Assembly (NCBI GenBank): GCA_021847645.1
Contig: JAJZQG010000004.1
Coordinates: forward strand, 20,705-84,704
Direction: 5' to 3'
Origin: Myxococcales bacterium
GTDB lineage: Bacteria; Myxococcota_A; Polyangia; Polyangiales; Polyangiaceae
Length of the DNA stretch: 64,000 nucleotides
The notes under the pieces are model-generated. The model had not been told where the DNA came from. It ran no database searches and was given only the letters and a program-made list of their open reading frames with translations. Below are positions 16,779-24,441 of this stretch, in pieces; within the stretch, counting starts at the first letter, position 1; each line of letters opens with the position of its first letter. Both the position numbers and the translations under genes were made by a program.

Positions 16779-16988
16779 ATGATGACCGCGGAGAGGGCGT
16801 GGTTCCGTCGTGGTTCGAAGCTTCAGACACTCATCGAGCGGCTACGGCAGGGGTCATCAGAAGACCGCGAGCTTGCGATCACGATCAGAGATGCTGTCGA
16901 CGCGGGCTACCAGCAGTTGGGCGAGCTCTACCGCGAAGCGGTTGGCATGAGTGATCAGGAATGGGAGGCGGCGAAGAGGACCTTTTGA
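16779..16988 (+). CDS. Small hypothetical helical protein, 69 aa
   Basis: Two ATGs at 16779/16782 follow GGGAATGG. The product is helical and charged (LQTLIERLRQG, AITIRDAVDAGYQQLGELY). It ends 23 bases before the HEPN-like gene at 17012 and is probably co-transcribed with it. The frame is also open upstream to 16698, giving 96 residues. I do not recognise it. A small partner of the HEPN protein, as in toxin-antitoxin pairs, is only a possibility. Confidence 0.45.
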   Translation: MMTAERAWFRRGSKLQTLIERLRQGSSEDRELAITIRDAVDAGYQQLGELYREAVGMSDQEWEAAKRTF

Positions 16989-17011
16989 GACCAATTGACA
17001 CGGAGGGATCG

Positions 17012-17815
17012 ATGTCGAACGCCAGCGCTGGCGCGCCCCAACACAAGACTGGCTACACATGGGACGAACTCGAGGAAATGGCTGGTTCGAGCGAGTACCC
17101 GTTCAGAAAGACAGCAGTCGAAACCGCGCAAGAGCGCGTCGAGGAAATTCTGGATCTTTTTGACACCGCCGAGAGGAGAGACTTCAAGTCTGCGACCGAA
17201 GCGCTGTGCGAGCGTCTGGACTATGATCTAGCGCATCGAAAGGCACTCCTCGCAGCCATTCGTCTTCGCAACGACTTCGCGCATCCGCGGAAGGCTAGCG
17301 ACTCGGTTGGAGACGAGTCTTTTTGTCGAGCTTCTGTCGCGGAGTATCGGTATTTCGTCCGATCAGTTGCTGAACGGCTCGCGACATTGGCGGAAATACA
17401 GCTCGCCCGGCTGCACGCGACACCGACGGGAGTCGGCTTGTCGCCAGAGGATGCGTTGAAGGCGATTCTGGCTCCCGTGCTCAATCAGGATGGTCGAGAC
17501 GCCGCTACTGTCCTTGCGAGGAACGGCGCGATGCGCGATGACCTGTACTCCAAGATAAGGGAGTGGTACCCGGGAGCCGAGGCAGCGAGAGTGCACGACC
17601 AAGTAGCCGAGTTTCTGGCGTCGGATGACGATCTGCGACTGCTGTCTTCCTCGCGCGACGTCGGAGAACTGGAAGCCAACCTGCTAGTCATCCGACGGCG
17701 GAACCCACTCCGGGACTCGCGCTTCGAGACCAGGACCGCCTTGAATGAGATGAGTACGGGGTTGCAGGGGCTTACTGATCGCATCAATGCGTTCCGAATG
17801 CGTCGCAACAAGTAG
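17012..17815 (+). CDS. HEPN-like protein (Rx4H motif)
   Basis: 267 residues. IRLRNDFAHPRK contains R86-x4-H91, the HEPN signature, within a helical N-terminal half (ALCERLDYDLAHRKALLAAI). The C-terminal half is also helical. GGAGGG 6 bases upstream supports the ATG at 17012 over the longer frame from 16961. It is preceded by a 69-residue helical gene and convergent with the VirD4-like ATPase gene. It interrupts the same-strand run of the ubiquitin-like genes and the zinc/replication-relaxation genes, so it may be a later insertion. Confidence 0.58.
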   Translation: MSNASAGAPQHKTGYTWDELEEMAGSSEYPFRKTAVETAQERVEEILDLFDTAERRDFKSATEALCERLDYDLAHRKALLAAIRLRNDFAHPRKASDSVGDESFCRASVAEYRYFVRSVAERLATLAEIQLARLHATPTGVGLSPEDALKAILAPVLNQDGRDAATVLARNGAMRDDLYSKIREWYPGAEAARVHDQVAEFLASDDDLRLLSSSRDVGELEANLLVIRRRNPLRDSRFETRTALNEMSTGLQGLTDRINAFRMRRNK

Positions 17816-17824
17816 TGGTGAAGT

Positions 17825-17861
17825 CCGGCGAAGTCGGAGTCGACTTCGCGGGGCTCGCCGG
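17825..17861. terminator. Strong stem-loop between convergent genes
   Basis: CGAAGTCG-GAGT-CGACTTCG (17829-17848) is a perfect 8-bp stem with a 4-base loop. An outer CCGGCG/CGCCGG pair extends it. It lies between the ends of the HEPN-like gene and the VirD4-like gene. There is no T-run on either side, so it may be a bidirectional barrier or RNA end-protecting hairpin rather than a classical intrinsic terminator. Confidence 0.5.
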
Positions 17862-17907
17862 AGCACTCGTCCTCGTTCCCCACATTTGCCGCGATCAAGC
17901 ACTCTCT

Positions 17908-19548
17908 TCACCGCCTGCGCCTCGGCCTTCGCGGCGCTACCGTGAACTCGGTCGCGCCGTCCTCCGCTCCCGCCTGCGGCGGTCTGGCTGCCGCTCCCGC
18001 CCGCACTCTTCGCTCGAGCTCGTGGATCGGGATGGCGAGCGCGCCGTCCCGGAGGCGCCTTGTGGTCTCGGCCGGCCGCATCGGCGCGACCTGCGGGTCG
18101 ACATCAATCGCACGCGCGAGCACTGCTGGATACGGTCGCAGCCGGTTCCAGAGGTAGAAGACGCGGTTTGGCAGGCGCGTCACCTCGGTCACGAGCGCAT
18201 CCAGCTCCTCTCTCGGCGAAAGGAAGGGCGACTTCGGCGCCGCTTCCCAAGGTGCTGACGCAGGCCGGGGCCTGCGTCCCGTGACCGGCAGCATCTCCGA
18301 CATCGCGTGGGCGTCGGCCGAAGACGACCTGAACAGGAGCTGCAGCTGGGTATTCGTCGCGACCACCTTCGGCAGCGAAGGCGAGACGCGCGTCGCGCCC
18401 GCTAGCGTCTGCGACACCAGCCAGAGCGACACGCCTCGCGACCGGGCCATCGACAGCACGCGCTCGTAGTGGTCGGCGACATCGCCTCCGGCGGCCAGGC
18501 CCTCTTGCCACTCGTCGACGAAGATCGCGACCGGACGTCGGGCTTCGGCCGGCCGTCGTTGGAATACGCCCCTGGTAACCTTCAGCGTGAACATCCCGGC
18601 CCAGAAGCGACCGAGGTCCTCGCATCCCAAGGGCGGCGAGCCAACGTCGACGATGACGATCTTCGAGCCGAGCATCGCGTGGAAGGACGGCGCGCCCGAC
18701 GAGCCGAGCATGAGTCGGGTCGACGGAAGGCGCAGTAGTCGGTTCAACCTCGCCCGCACGCCGTCCAAGGAGGCGGCGGGGAGTCTGGTCCCTCCTCCGA
18801 AGAACGCGCGGACTTGCTCTGACGGCGACTCGGCAGCGGCGGAGGCGAGGGTTGCGGGGTCCGCGAGAAGGTGAGCGACGTCGGGGAGCGATAGTTGCTT
18901 CAGCACGCCGAGAAGAAGCAGGTGGTAGACGAGGTCGTCCTGCTTGACCCCGAGTTCCGCTCCCCCGAGGCGGTTCACGAGCGTCGTCACCTCGAACGCC
19001 ACATCCTCCGGCGCAACGCCTGACTCCGCCTGAAGGATTTGGAACGGCACGAGCGCCGTGGTCGAGAAGGGATTGACGATGACCAGCTGATCGAGAAGCC
19101 GGTTCGCCTGCGCGCTCGGTAGCGAGTCGACCAGTTCGCCGATGAGGGCGACCGTGAGTTCGGCCATCTCACTCTTGTGGTCGACGACCCACAGGCCGAG
19201 CGAGGACGGTTCGCGGGCAATCGTCTGAAGCAGCGCCTTCATGACCGCCCCGACGACCCTGGTCTTGCCCGCGCCCGTTCCGCCGAGCACCAAAGCATGT
19301 CCGCTGCCGAGCACGTCGGCGCGAGGCAGGATAACGGGCACCTGGTCGTCGTGAACAGCCGCGCCGATCCGGACGACGCCCTCTCGGGTGGCGAGCTGCC
19401 GCATGTCCTGTCGGAACCGTGGGTCGAGCCGGTCCGAACGCGAGGCTGCCCGCACGGCATCGGCTTCGGCGTGATACGCGGCTTCCCGGTCATTCGCGCC
19501 ACCAAGGCCCCTGATGAGACTGGTCCAGAACCCCATCGCGCACATCAT
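17908..19548 (-). CDS. VirD4/TraG/HerA-like P-loop ATPase, last gene of the ubiquitin-like operon
   Basis: 546 residues. Walker A is VLGGTGAGKTR and Walker B is VAIFVDEWQE; LWLVSQT is the motif that follows in FtsK/HerA/VirD4 ATPases, with LQLLFRSS further on. Such enzymes are hexameric DNA or protein translocases, for example type IV coupling proteins. No membrane helix is obvious, so it would need another anchor. It lies 76 bases after the 107-residue gene on the same strand. Its C-terminus is Arg/Pro-rich. In this operon it may couple conjugation to DNA or secretion machinery; that is inference. Confidence 0.75.
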   Translation of the reverse strand: MMCAMGFWTSLIRGLGGANDREAAYHAEADAVRAASRSDRLDPRFRQDMRQLATREGVVRIGAAVHDDQVPVILPRADVLGSGHALVLGGTGAGKTRVVGAVMKALLQTIAREPSSLGLWVVDHKSEMAELTVALIGELVDSLPSAQANRLLDQLVIVNPFSTTALVPFQILQAESGVAPEDVAFEVTTLVNRLGGAELGVKQDDLVYHLLLLGVLKQLSLPDVAHLLADPATLASAAAESPSEQVRAFFGGGTRLPAASLDGVRARLNRLLRLPSTRLMLGSSGAPSFHAMLGSKIVIVDVGSPPLGCEDLGRFWAGMFTLKVTRGVFQRRPAEARRPVAIFVDEWQEGLAAGGDVADHYERVLSMARSRGVSLWLVSQTLAGATRVSPSLPKVVATNTQLQLLFRSSSADAHAMSEMLPVTGRRPRPASAPWEAAPKSPFLSPREELDALVTEVTRLPNRVFYLWNRLRPYPAVLARAIDVDPQVAPMRPAETTRRLRDGALAIPIHELERRVRAGAAARPPQAGAEDGATEFTVAPRRPRRRR

Positions 19549-19624
19549 CTCCGTAGTAGTGACCCGGCTGGCGCGGTATTGCGTGGCCCGCGGATTCCGA
19601 GGGGCCCCGCGGACCGCCTCGGAA

Positions 19625-19948
19625 TCAATGCAGCGGCCAGCGCACTCCTCGCGGAAGGCTGTTCACTGGTAGCCCTGTCGAACATGGCACCAACCTCCGC
19701 ACTATGACTATCAACTCATCTCCATTCATTACCCCTTCGCGGCACAGGAGGTTCCACACCGCGAGCGGGTGCCCGTCCCGCGCATGAACCAATGCGTGCT
19801 GGCACGGGTGCTGGAGTCGACAGAGCGCCCCACACTGGACCAAACCGTCGAGCGTTTCGCCGACGGTCTGAAATCCGCGCACGAGCGCTTCGACCACGGA
19901 GGAATCCCCGGGTAGCTTGAACTTCACTCTGAGAAACGAGCGATCCAT
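19625..19948 (-). CDS. Small protein, 107 aa, possible second beta-grasp protein
   Basis: AAGGAG 6 bases before the ATG at 19948 fixes the start. It opens with a strand (SFLRVKFKLPGDSS). The stretch ALVHARDGHPLAVWNLLC is followed by EGVMNGDELIVIV, a G-x-x-x-GD-x-L-x-V pattern also seen near the end of the ubiquitin-like protein in this operon (EGVGEGDQIAVL). The tail then continues for ~20 residues without a Gly-Gly end. A beta-grasp fold is a hypothesis from this pattern. It sits between the three-helix membrane protein (32 bases) and the ATPase gene. Confidence 0.5.
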   Translation of the reverse strand: MDRSFLRVKFKLPGDSSVVEALVRGFQTVGETLDGLVQCGALCRLQHPCQHALVHARDGHPLAVWNLLCREGVMNGDELIVIVRRLVPCSTGLPVNSLPRGVRWPLH

Positions 19949-19980
19949 GTCGAGCTCCTTGCCTGGCGCCGCTGCGCCAC

Positions 19981-20439
19981 TCAAATGCCATTGTTGTCGC
20001 CCTCGTCGCCGAAGTCCGCCCCGCCGTGATGGTCCGCGGCGGGACCGAAGACGAACTCCTCCTCGGCTTGGTGTTGCGGCGGTGGCGGCGGGGGCGCGGC
20101 CGGACGACGCGGCAGCCCCCGCGCTCGCTCGAGGTACTGGGCGCGGCGCTCTCGCTCCACGGCCCCTCGAGACCAGCTCACGTAGCCAATGGCGGCCAGC
20201 CCGAGGATGAGGAGCGGCGGCAGCACGCTCCATACGTCGATCGTAGGGATTGCAGGTAGCCGGGTGCTGGCCATCCGGCCGATCTCCGGGCACGAGCTGA
20301 ACAGAACGGCCACGATGAGGAGCACAAGCCCCCAGCGTCCGGCGGACTCGACGTCCCGGGGGAACCCGAGCCGCTTGAACAGCACGCGACCCAGTGCATA
20401 GAGGAACAGAGCTGCAACGACGATGGTGATGAAGAACAT
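19981..20439 (-). CDS. Three-helix membrane protein of the ubiquitin-like operon
   Basis: 152 residues. Three hydrophobic segments are visible: FFITIVVAALFLYALGRVLF, WGLVLLIVAVLFS, and SVLPPLLILGLAAIGYVSW. A positively charged stretch and a Pro-rich, then Asp/Gly-rich tail follow. GGGAGGT 6 bases upstream supports the ATG at 20439. It starts 22 bases after the JAMM gene. It probably forms a membrane platform or adaptor for the operon's soluble parts. No known family is recognised. Confidence 0.6.
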   Translation of the reverse strand: MFFITIVVAALFLYALGRVLFKRLGFPRDVESAGRWGLVLLIVAVLFSSCPEIGRMASTRLPAIPTIDVWSVLPPLLILGLAAIGYVSWSRGAVERERRAQYLERARGLPRRPAAPPPPPPQHQAEEEFVFGPAADHHGGADFGDEGDNNGI

Positions 20440-20461
20440 CTCGCTACCTCCCAAGCCACGC

Positions 20462-21562
20462 TCAATCGTGACCTGTTGAATGTGAGTCAGTGGCGGCGTC
20501 GTATGCGGAAGCCTCACGCGGGCCGCTGTCGGCCCCACCCGAGTCCGTCGGGGCGTCGGCTCCAGCGTCGGAAGTCCCCGCCGGGCGGTGCGCGGGAAGA
20601 CGCACACGCCGAGGTAAGTGAGGAGCGACCGTCGCCCCGCTCGCCTCAACCCCAGTCCCCGCTACATCGGAATCTCCCGCGTCCGGGTCGCCTTCCCCAG
20701 CGTCGAGGAAGCGGTCGAAGCCGCACGCGAGCTGACTCGCGGGGGGAGCTTCGGACGGCGGCTTCGACGAGGTTCGATCGCCCTCGAGCGAGTCGACTCG
20801 CGCGCACAGTGCGGCGACGTCGGCTGTCGCTTCGCCAGCCGCCCGGTAAGCCACGAAACTACCCACGGCCGAGGCAACAAGCGCGAGGGAAAGCACGATC
20901 GCCGCAGCGATCGCGCCCGCGTCCTCGACAAAGCGCACGCGGACCGGCCCCTCAGTCCGGCGAAGCGATTCCTCTCTTACCGTCGGGCGAGCTTCACTTG
21001 CAGGAGAGTTGGTTGCCCGCGCAACAGGATTGTGCCCCACGAGCCGAAGCTTTTCGGCACCAGGGCCGCGGTACACGGCAATCCGCGCTGGATCCCAGGG
21101 GTCCACGACGATCCCGAGCGAATGCGGCCGAGTCCACGACCGCTGGTTCTCCAGGTCCTTTGCCGAGAATCGCGCCCCGCACCGCACGTGCCCATGCGCC
21201 CACCCAACTATCGAACAGTCCGGGTACAGAGTCCGTGCGAGGGTCCGGGTCCCGGCTTCCGACTGCGGGCTCGTCTCCACGTACCCGGGCCGGGCCAGAG
21301 CATCGTCGTCCAAGACCGCGCCGCGGACAGCCACGTACCGTCCGCTCCCGTCCTCGCCGATCCGGCCGACGAGGATGGCGAGCCATTCGCTCGGGTCCGC
21401 ACGCCGGCCGTATTCGACCATGCGTTCCACGACTTCGAAGGGAATGCGCGCTTCGAACCCGTCCTCCCCAACGAATGCCAAGGGCCGTCGATCGAGCTTG
21501 TCGCGGTCGATCCTGGGGATTCTCTCCTCGACCGTGCCCAACGGGACGAAGTCGTCCGTCAT
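20462..21562 (-). CDS. Membrane-anchored JAMM/MPN metalloprotease (deubiquitinase-like)
   Basis: 366 residues. The JAMM motif is complete: E59 (PSEWLAILVG), then H123-x-H125-x7-S133-x2-D136 in WAHGHVRCGARFSAKD. These residues bind zinc and cleave isopeptide or C-terminal Gly-Gly bonds in relatives such as RPN11 and bacterial JAB proteins. A single membrane helix (about 216-240) follows the catalytic domain. The ~125-residue tail is Asp/Ala/Ser/Gly-rich. The ATG at 21562 (AGGGG upstream) is preferred; 21595 is possible. It follows E2 after 40 bases. It likely matures or removes the operon's ubiquitin-like protein at the membrane. Confidence 0.82.
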   Translation of the reverse strand: MTDDFVPLGTVEERIPRIDRDKLDRRPLAFVGEDGFEARIPFEVVERMVEYGRRADPSEWLAILVGRIGEDGSGRYVAVRGAVLDDDALARPGYVETSPQSEAGTRTLARTLYPDCSIVGWAHGHVRCGARFSAKDLENQRSWTRPHSLGIVVDPWDPARIAVYRGPGAEKLRLVGHNPVARATNSPASEARPTVREESLRRTEGPVRVRFVEDAGAIAAAIVLSLALVASAVGSFVAYRAAGEATADVAALCARVDSLEGDRTSSKPPSEAPPASQLACGFDRFLDAGEGDPDAGDSDVAGTGVEASGATVAPHLPRRVRLPAHRPAGTSDAGADAPTDSGGADSGPREASAYDAATDSHSTGHD

Positions 21563-21602
21563 GTCGGCCCCTGCGCGGTTGTGAGCTAGACTCATCGGTT
21601 GC

Positions 21603-22313
21603 TTACCTCGTGCGAATGGGAGTGAAGGCGTCCCCAAGGACATCCTCGATCGCGATCCGCCGCTGCGTGCTCGGGCTGGACGGAGCGAAGCCTGATAGTG
21701 TCTCGTCACACGACACCGGCGAAAAGGAGCAGTCCGGCTCGGGCATGCCGTGCGTGAGATGGGTCGGAAGCACCGGATACGCGAGATCGGGGTGAAGGGG
21801 CTTGCGCTTCAGCACCCTCCTCCAGTGGTTGATGGCGGCGGAGTTCCACCCGCCGTACTCGAGCCCGCGCTCGGTCTCGTCGAAGTTCAGGATGCGCATG
21901 ACGTGAACGATGAGGTCCGCGAGCAGCATCTTCCCGCGCGCGTCTCTCCAAATCTCGCCGATGCAGACGGTAGCCTCGTTCGGGTGCACGTGCGGAGACC
22001 ACGGCGTCGGTCGGCTGACCGCCGCCGTCCAGGGCGCGGTATACGGATAGTTGCCGCCTGCGAGCAGGTCGAAGTGGACCGTGACTTTGGGCGTGGTTTC
22101 CGCGGCCGACACGAGTACGGGAAAGGAGTAGTCGACGACGTACACTGTCGCCTGCCGCTCTCCCGTGTTCGAAGCATCGAGCCGCCGGCCCGCGCGCCAA
22201 TCGTCGTCCGAGGCGTACGCCCGGATCTCCCCGAGCGCCGGGGACCGGAGTTCGGACACGACCTCCAGGTCATACTGGAGGCGGCTCGCGAGCTCGGCGG
22301 CATCCAGTTTCAT
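21603..22313 (-). CDS. E2-like ubiquitin-conjugating enzyme
   Basis: 236 residues. The UBC-like core has NYPYTAPWTAAV, then HPN (110-112) and the candidate catalytic Cys117 in ATVCIGEIW, the spacing of bacterial E2 homologues; a helix LADLIVHVMRIL follows. The ~90-residue C-terminal extension is without a known motif. The ATG lies 2 bases after the stop of the ubiquitin-like gene, and GGGAGG in that gene's end serves as ribosome site. It should accept the Ubl from the E1 as a thioester. Confidence 0.78.
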   Translation of the reverse strand: MKLDAAELASRLQYDLEVVSELRSPALGEIRAYASDDDWRAGRRLDASNTGERQATVYVVDYSFPVLVSAAETTPKVTVHFDLLAGGNYPYTAPWTAAVSRPTPWSPHVHPNEATVCIGEIWRDARGKMLLADLIVHVMRILNFDETERGLEYGGWNSAAINHWRRVLKRKPLHPDLAYPVLPTHLTHGMPEPDCSFSPVSCDETLSGFAPSSPSTQRRIAIEDVLGDAFTPIRTR

Positions 22314-22315
22314 TG

Positions 22316-22591
22316 TCAGCCTCCCGCCCCGGCATTCGTGAGCAGAACGGCGATCTGGTCGCCCTCGCCCACTCCTTCCCCGATGAGGGATGCACTGGGT
22401 GGGAGCTGCCTTCCGGTCTTGACGTGCTGCAGGGCGTACGCCTGCAACGCGCTCGGCGCCTCCAGGAAGGCCGCCTTGATCATCCCGGCGATGGCCGTCT
22501 GCCCCGTGGCGGCGGGGCCGATGTCGGCCGGGAACTCCCGTGAGTCCCGCGGATGGAGGAAGATCACTCGCACTTTGCCGTTCTCTGCCAT
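22316..22591 (-). CDS. Ubiquitin-like protein with C-terminal Gly-Gly
   Basis: 91 residues. A first strand VRVIFLHP, a central helical region (AIAGMIKAAFLEAP) and EGVGEGDQIAVLLT, the usual last strand of a beta-grasp fold, are followed by a short flexible tail ending NAGAGG. A free Gly-Gly end means no processing is needed before E1 adenylation. Only one beta-grasp unit is present, unlike the two-domain BilA. GGAGAA precedes the ATG at 22591. It is placed between E1 (51 bases) and E2 (2 bases). Confidence 0.75.
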   Translation of the reverse strand: MAENGKVRVIFLHPRDSREFPADIGPAATGQTAIAGMIKAAFLEAPSALQAYALQHVKTGRQLPPSASLIGEGVGEGDQIAVLLTNAGAGG

Positions 22592-22642
22592 GGTGGTTCT
22601 CCGCTGTTTTGGCGACTCGCGTCGCCGGCTCTTCTCGAGGAG

Positions 22643-23920
22643 TCACGCGGGGTCGACCGTGACCAGCGGCTCGAACTCCTCGTCGTCTCTGCTTACCGTA
22701 ATGGCCTGCGGAGCAAGATTGTTGCGCGCGTTTCGCGTCTTCGTGATGAAGAGGTCGTCCGGTCCGCCGGCCAGGTGGAAGGCTTGCGACTTTCGAGTAG
22801 CGGCGTCCTCGATTTCGAACACCGCCCCGGAAGACAACCCCAAGCGCTTGCATTGTAGTTGAGCGATCCGGTCGCTTCGCGCGACTCTGCTCGTGATAAC
22901 GGGAAGAACTGGCTCGGAGCTCCGTTCGGTCTTGCAAGCCTTGCAGCGGGGCGGACTGGACAGGGTCCAGACCGGGCGCTGGATGCTGACTCGGCTGCCG
23001 CACGCGACACACGGCGCCTCGACCATGAAGGGTAGCGGGAGGCGCAAGACCGGATCCGCGATGCCGTGTCCGGATGCCGCCGCGAGTAGCAGCTGCGCTG
23101 AGTCGTTCGTCGTCACGGACAGTGGCTGGACCTCGCCGAGAAGCCTGTGCCCTCCCGGGCACTGCGGGTCAGCCACCAGTTCTAGCACGGTGCTCTTGCC
23201 CGTACGGATGTCCAGGTGGAGAACCTTGCCGCCGAGCGGGAACTCGCCGTGCAGGGCCATGATTGCCGCTTCCGCGGCCAGACTCCCGAACACCGCCGCG
23301 ACGGTCTGAGTGGCCGGGGCGATGCCCGCCGCGATGGCGGCCTCGGCGTACAGAGCGCACGATGCCGATCCATGCTGGACCTCGGGATGAAGACATCGCC
23401 AGCAAGGCTCGCCCGTAGTGCGGTTCGGGAAGACGGAGACCTGGCCGTTCGGCGCCAGGAAACCGACCTCGACAAGAGGAATGCCGAGAAGGCGCGTCGC
23501 GTCGGCCAGGAAGGCGCGCAGCGAGAGGGAATCCACTGCCGCGATGACGACGCCGGCACCCTCGAAGGCGCCCAGCCCTAGCGCCTCGACCGGCGCGATC
23601 GCGTATCGCGCCTTGAAGTCCTCGGCGTATGAGACCTCGACCGCCGAAAGGGCGACCTCCCTGGCCTTGAAACGTCGCCGACTGCCTTGCATCCGCTCGG
23701 GCCTGAAGAGAGGTGAGCGGGTCAGGTTTGACGGCTCGATTGTGTCGTAGTCGATGATGGCGATATCAGTGCAGCCTGACAGCGCCAGTGTCTGAACGAT
23801 GTTGTTCCCCGCCGCGCCTGCTCCGACTACTACCACTCTCGTGCTCAGCGTTGCAGGGTCGTACCCTGCAAGCTTCTCTCGGGACAGCCAATCACCCGCG
23901 ATCGTCGTATTCTCGAACAT
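22643..23920 (-). CDS. E1/ThiF-type activating enzyme
   Basis: 425 residues. Rossmann ATP site VVVGAGAAG (GxGxxG at 33-38) is followed by IIDYDTIEPSNLTR, with D57, D59 and the N65-x2-R68 pair. PCWRCLHP and SCALYAEAA correspond to the zinc-binding and Cys-containing region of MoeB/ThiF, then AVFGSLAAEAAIMAL. Another four-Cys knot (CVAC then CKAC) and a ~100-residue C-terminal domain follow. AAAGGAGA lies just upstream of the ATG at 23920. It would adenylate the Ubl Gly-Gly tail and pass it to E2. The C-terminal domain may recognise E2 or Ubl. Confidence 0.85.
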   Translation of the reverse strand: MFENTTIAGDWLSREKLAGYDPATLSTRVVVVGAGAAGNNIVQTLALSGCTDIAIIDYDTIEPSNLTRSPLFRPERMQGSRRRFKAREVALSAVEVSYAEDFKARYAIAPVEALGLGAFEGAGVVIAAVDSLSLRAFLADATRLLGIPLVEVGFLAPNGQVSVFPNRTTGEPCWRCLHPEVQHGSASCALYAEAAIAAGIAPATQTVAAVFGSLAAEAAIMALHGEFPLGGKVLHLDIRTGKSTVLELVADPQCPGGHRLLGEVQPLSVTTNDSAQLLLAAASGHGIADPVLRLPLPFMVEAPCVACGSRVSIQRPVWTLSSPPRCKACKTERSSEPVLPVITSRVARSDRIAQLQCKRLGLSSGAVFEIEDAATRKSQAFHLAGGPDDLFITKTRNARNNLAPQAITVSRDDEEFEPLVTVDPA

Positions 23921-24078
23921 GCATGTCTCCTTTCGCGCGCGAACCGCGCGCCCACTCACGCCAGCTCTTGCTTCGCCAAGCGGCATCCGGCGAGTCGGGA
24001 TGCCCACCGCCAAGCGGCCACTATCGGTCAATCACCCAAGGTCGATATGCTCATGAAAGCCAAAGCGATGCACACGAA

Positions 24079-24441
24079 TCAGTGATTGTGGACGCCTTCA
24101 GTCTTGGGCCGGCCACACACCCGGCAGCGCCGCACCGGCGGCTTGCCGTTGACCCTGTTGGGCAATCCCGCGGGTTTGAACACGTCGTCGTCGATATCGG
24201 GCAACTCCCACATGCGCAGCGGCTCGAACCCGTCGTCGTGCGCCTGTGGTGCCACTGGGTAGAAGTCGAGATCCGCTGGCGGCAGGCCGGGCCGTTCATA
24301 CCCCGGCCCGGATGCCGAACCGGGCGCCGGTCCCAAACTCCGGGCCGCATGGGCCGACCGCGCGGCCAGCACCAGGAAGAAGGCCAGCATGAGGGCCAGG
24401 ATGCCGAATCCGAGGGCGATGCCCGTGATGACCACGCTCAC
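24079..24441 (-). CDS. Single-pass membrane protein with C-terminal CxxC-HxH zinc motif
   Basis: 120 residues. The N-terminal helix VVITGIALGFGILALMLAFF anchors it. A Pro/Asp-rich linker follows, and the C-terminus reads CRVCGRPKTEGVHNH, a small zinc knuckle (two Cys, two His). The ATG at 24441 overlaps the stop of the upstream membrane-protein gene (ATGA), so the two are coupled. It is 158 bases before E1. It resembles the zinc protein at 15160 in plan (membrane helix plus cytoplasmic zinc module) but not in sequence. Confidence 0.62.
   Translation of the reverse strand: MSVVITGIALGFGILALMLAFFLVLAARSAHAARSLGPAPGSASGPGYERPGLPPADLDFYPVAPQAHDDGFEPLRMWELPDIDDDVFKPAGLPNRVNGKPPVRRCRVCGRPKTEGVHNH

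Noticed and set aside
20476..21795. 439-residue plus-strand ORF opposite the JAMM gene
   Set aside because: Arg/Pro-rich antisense shadow; no start signal.
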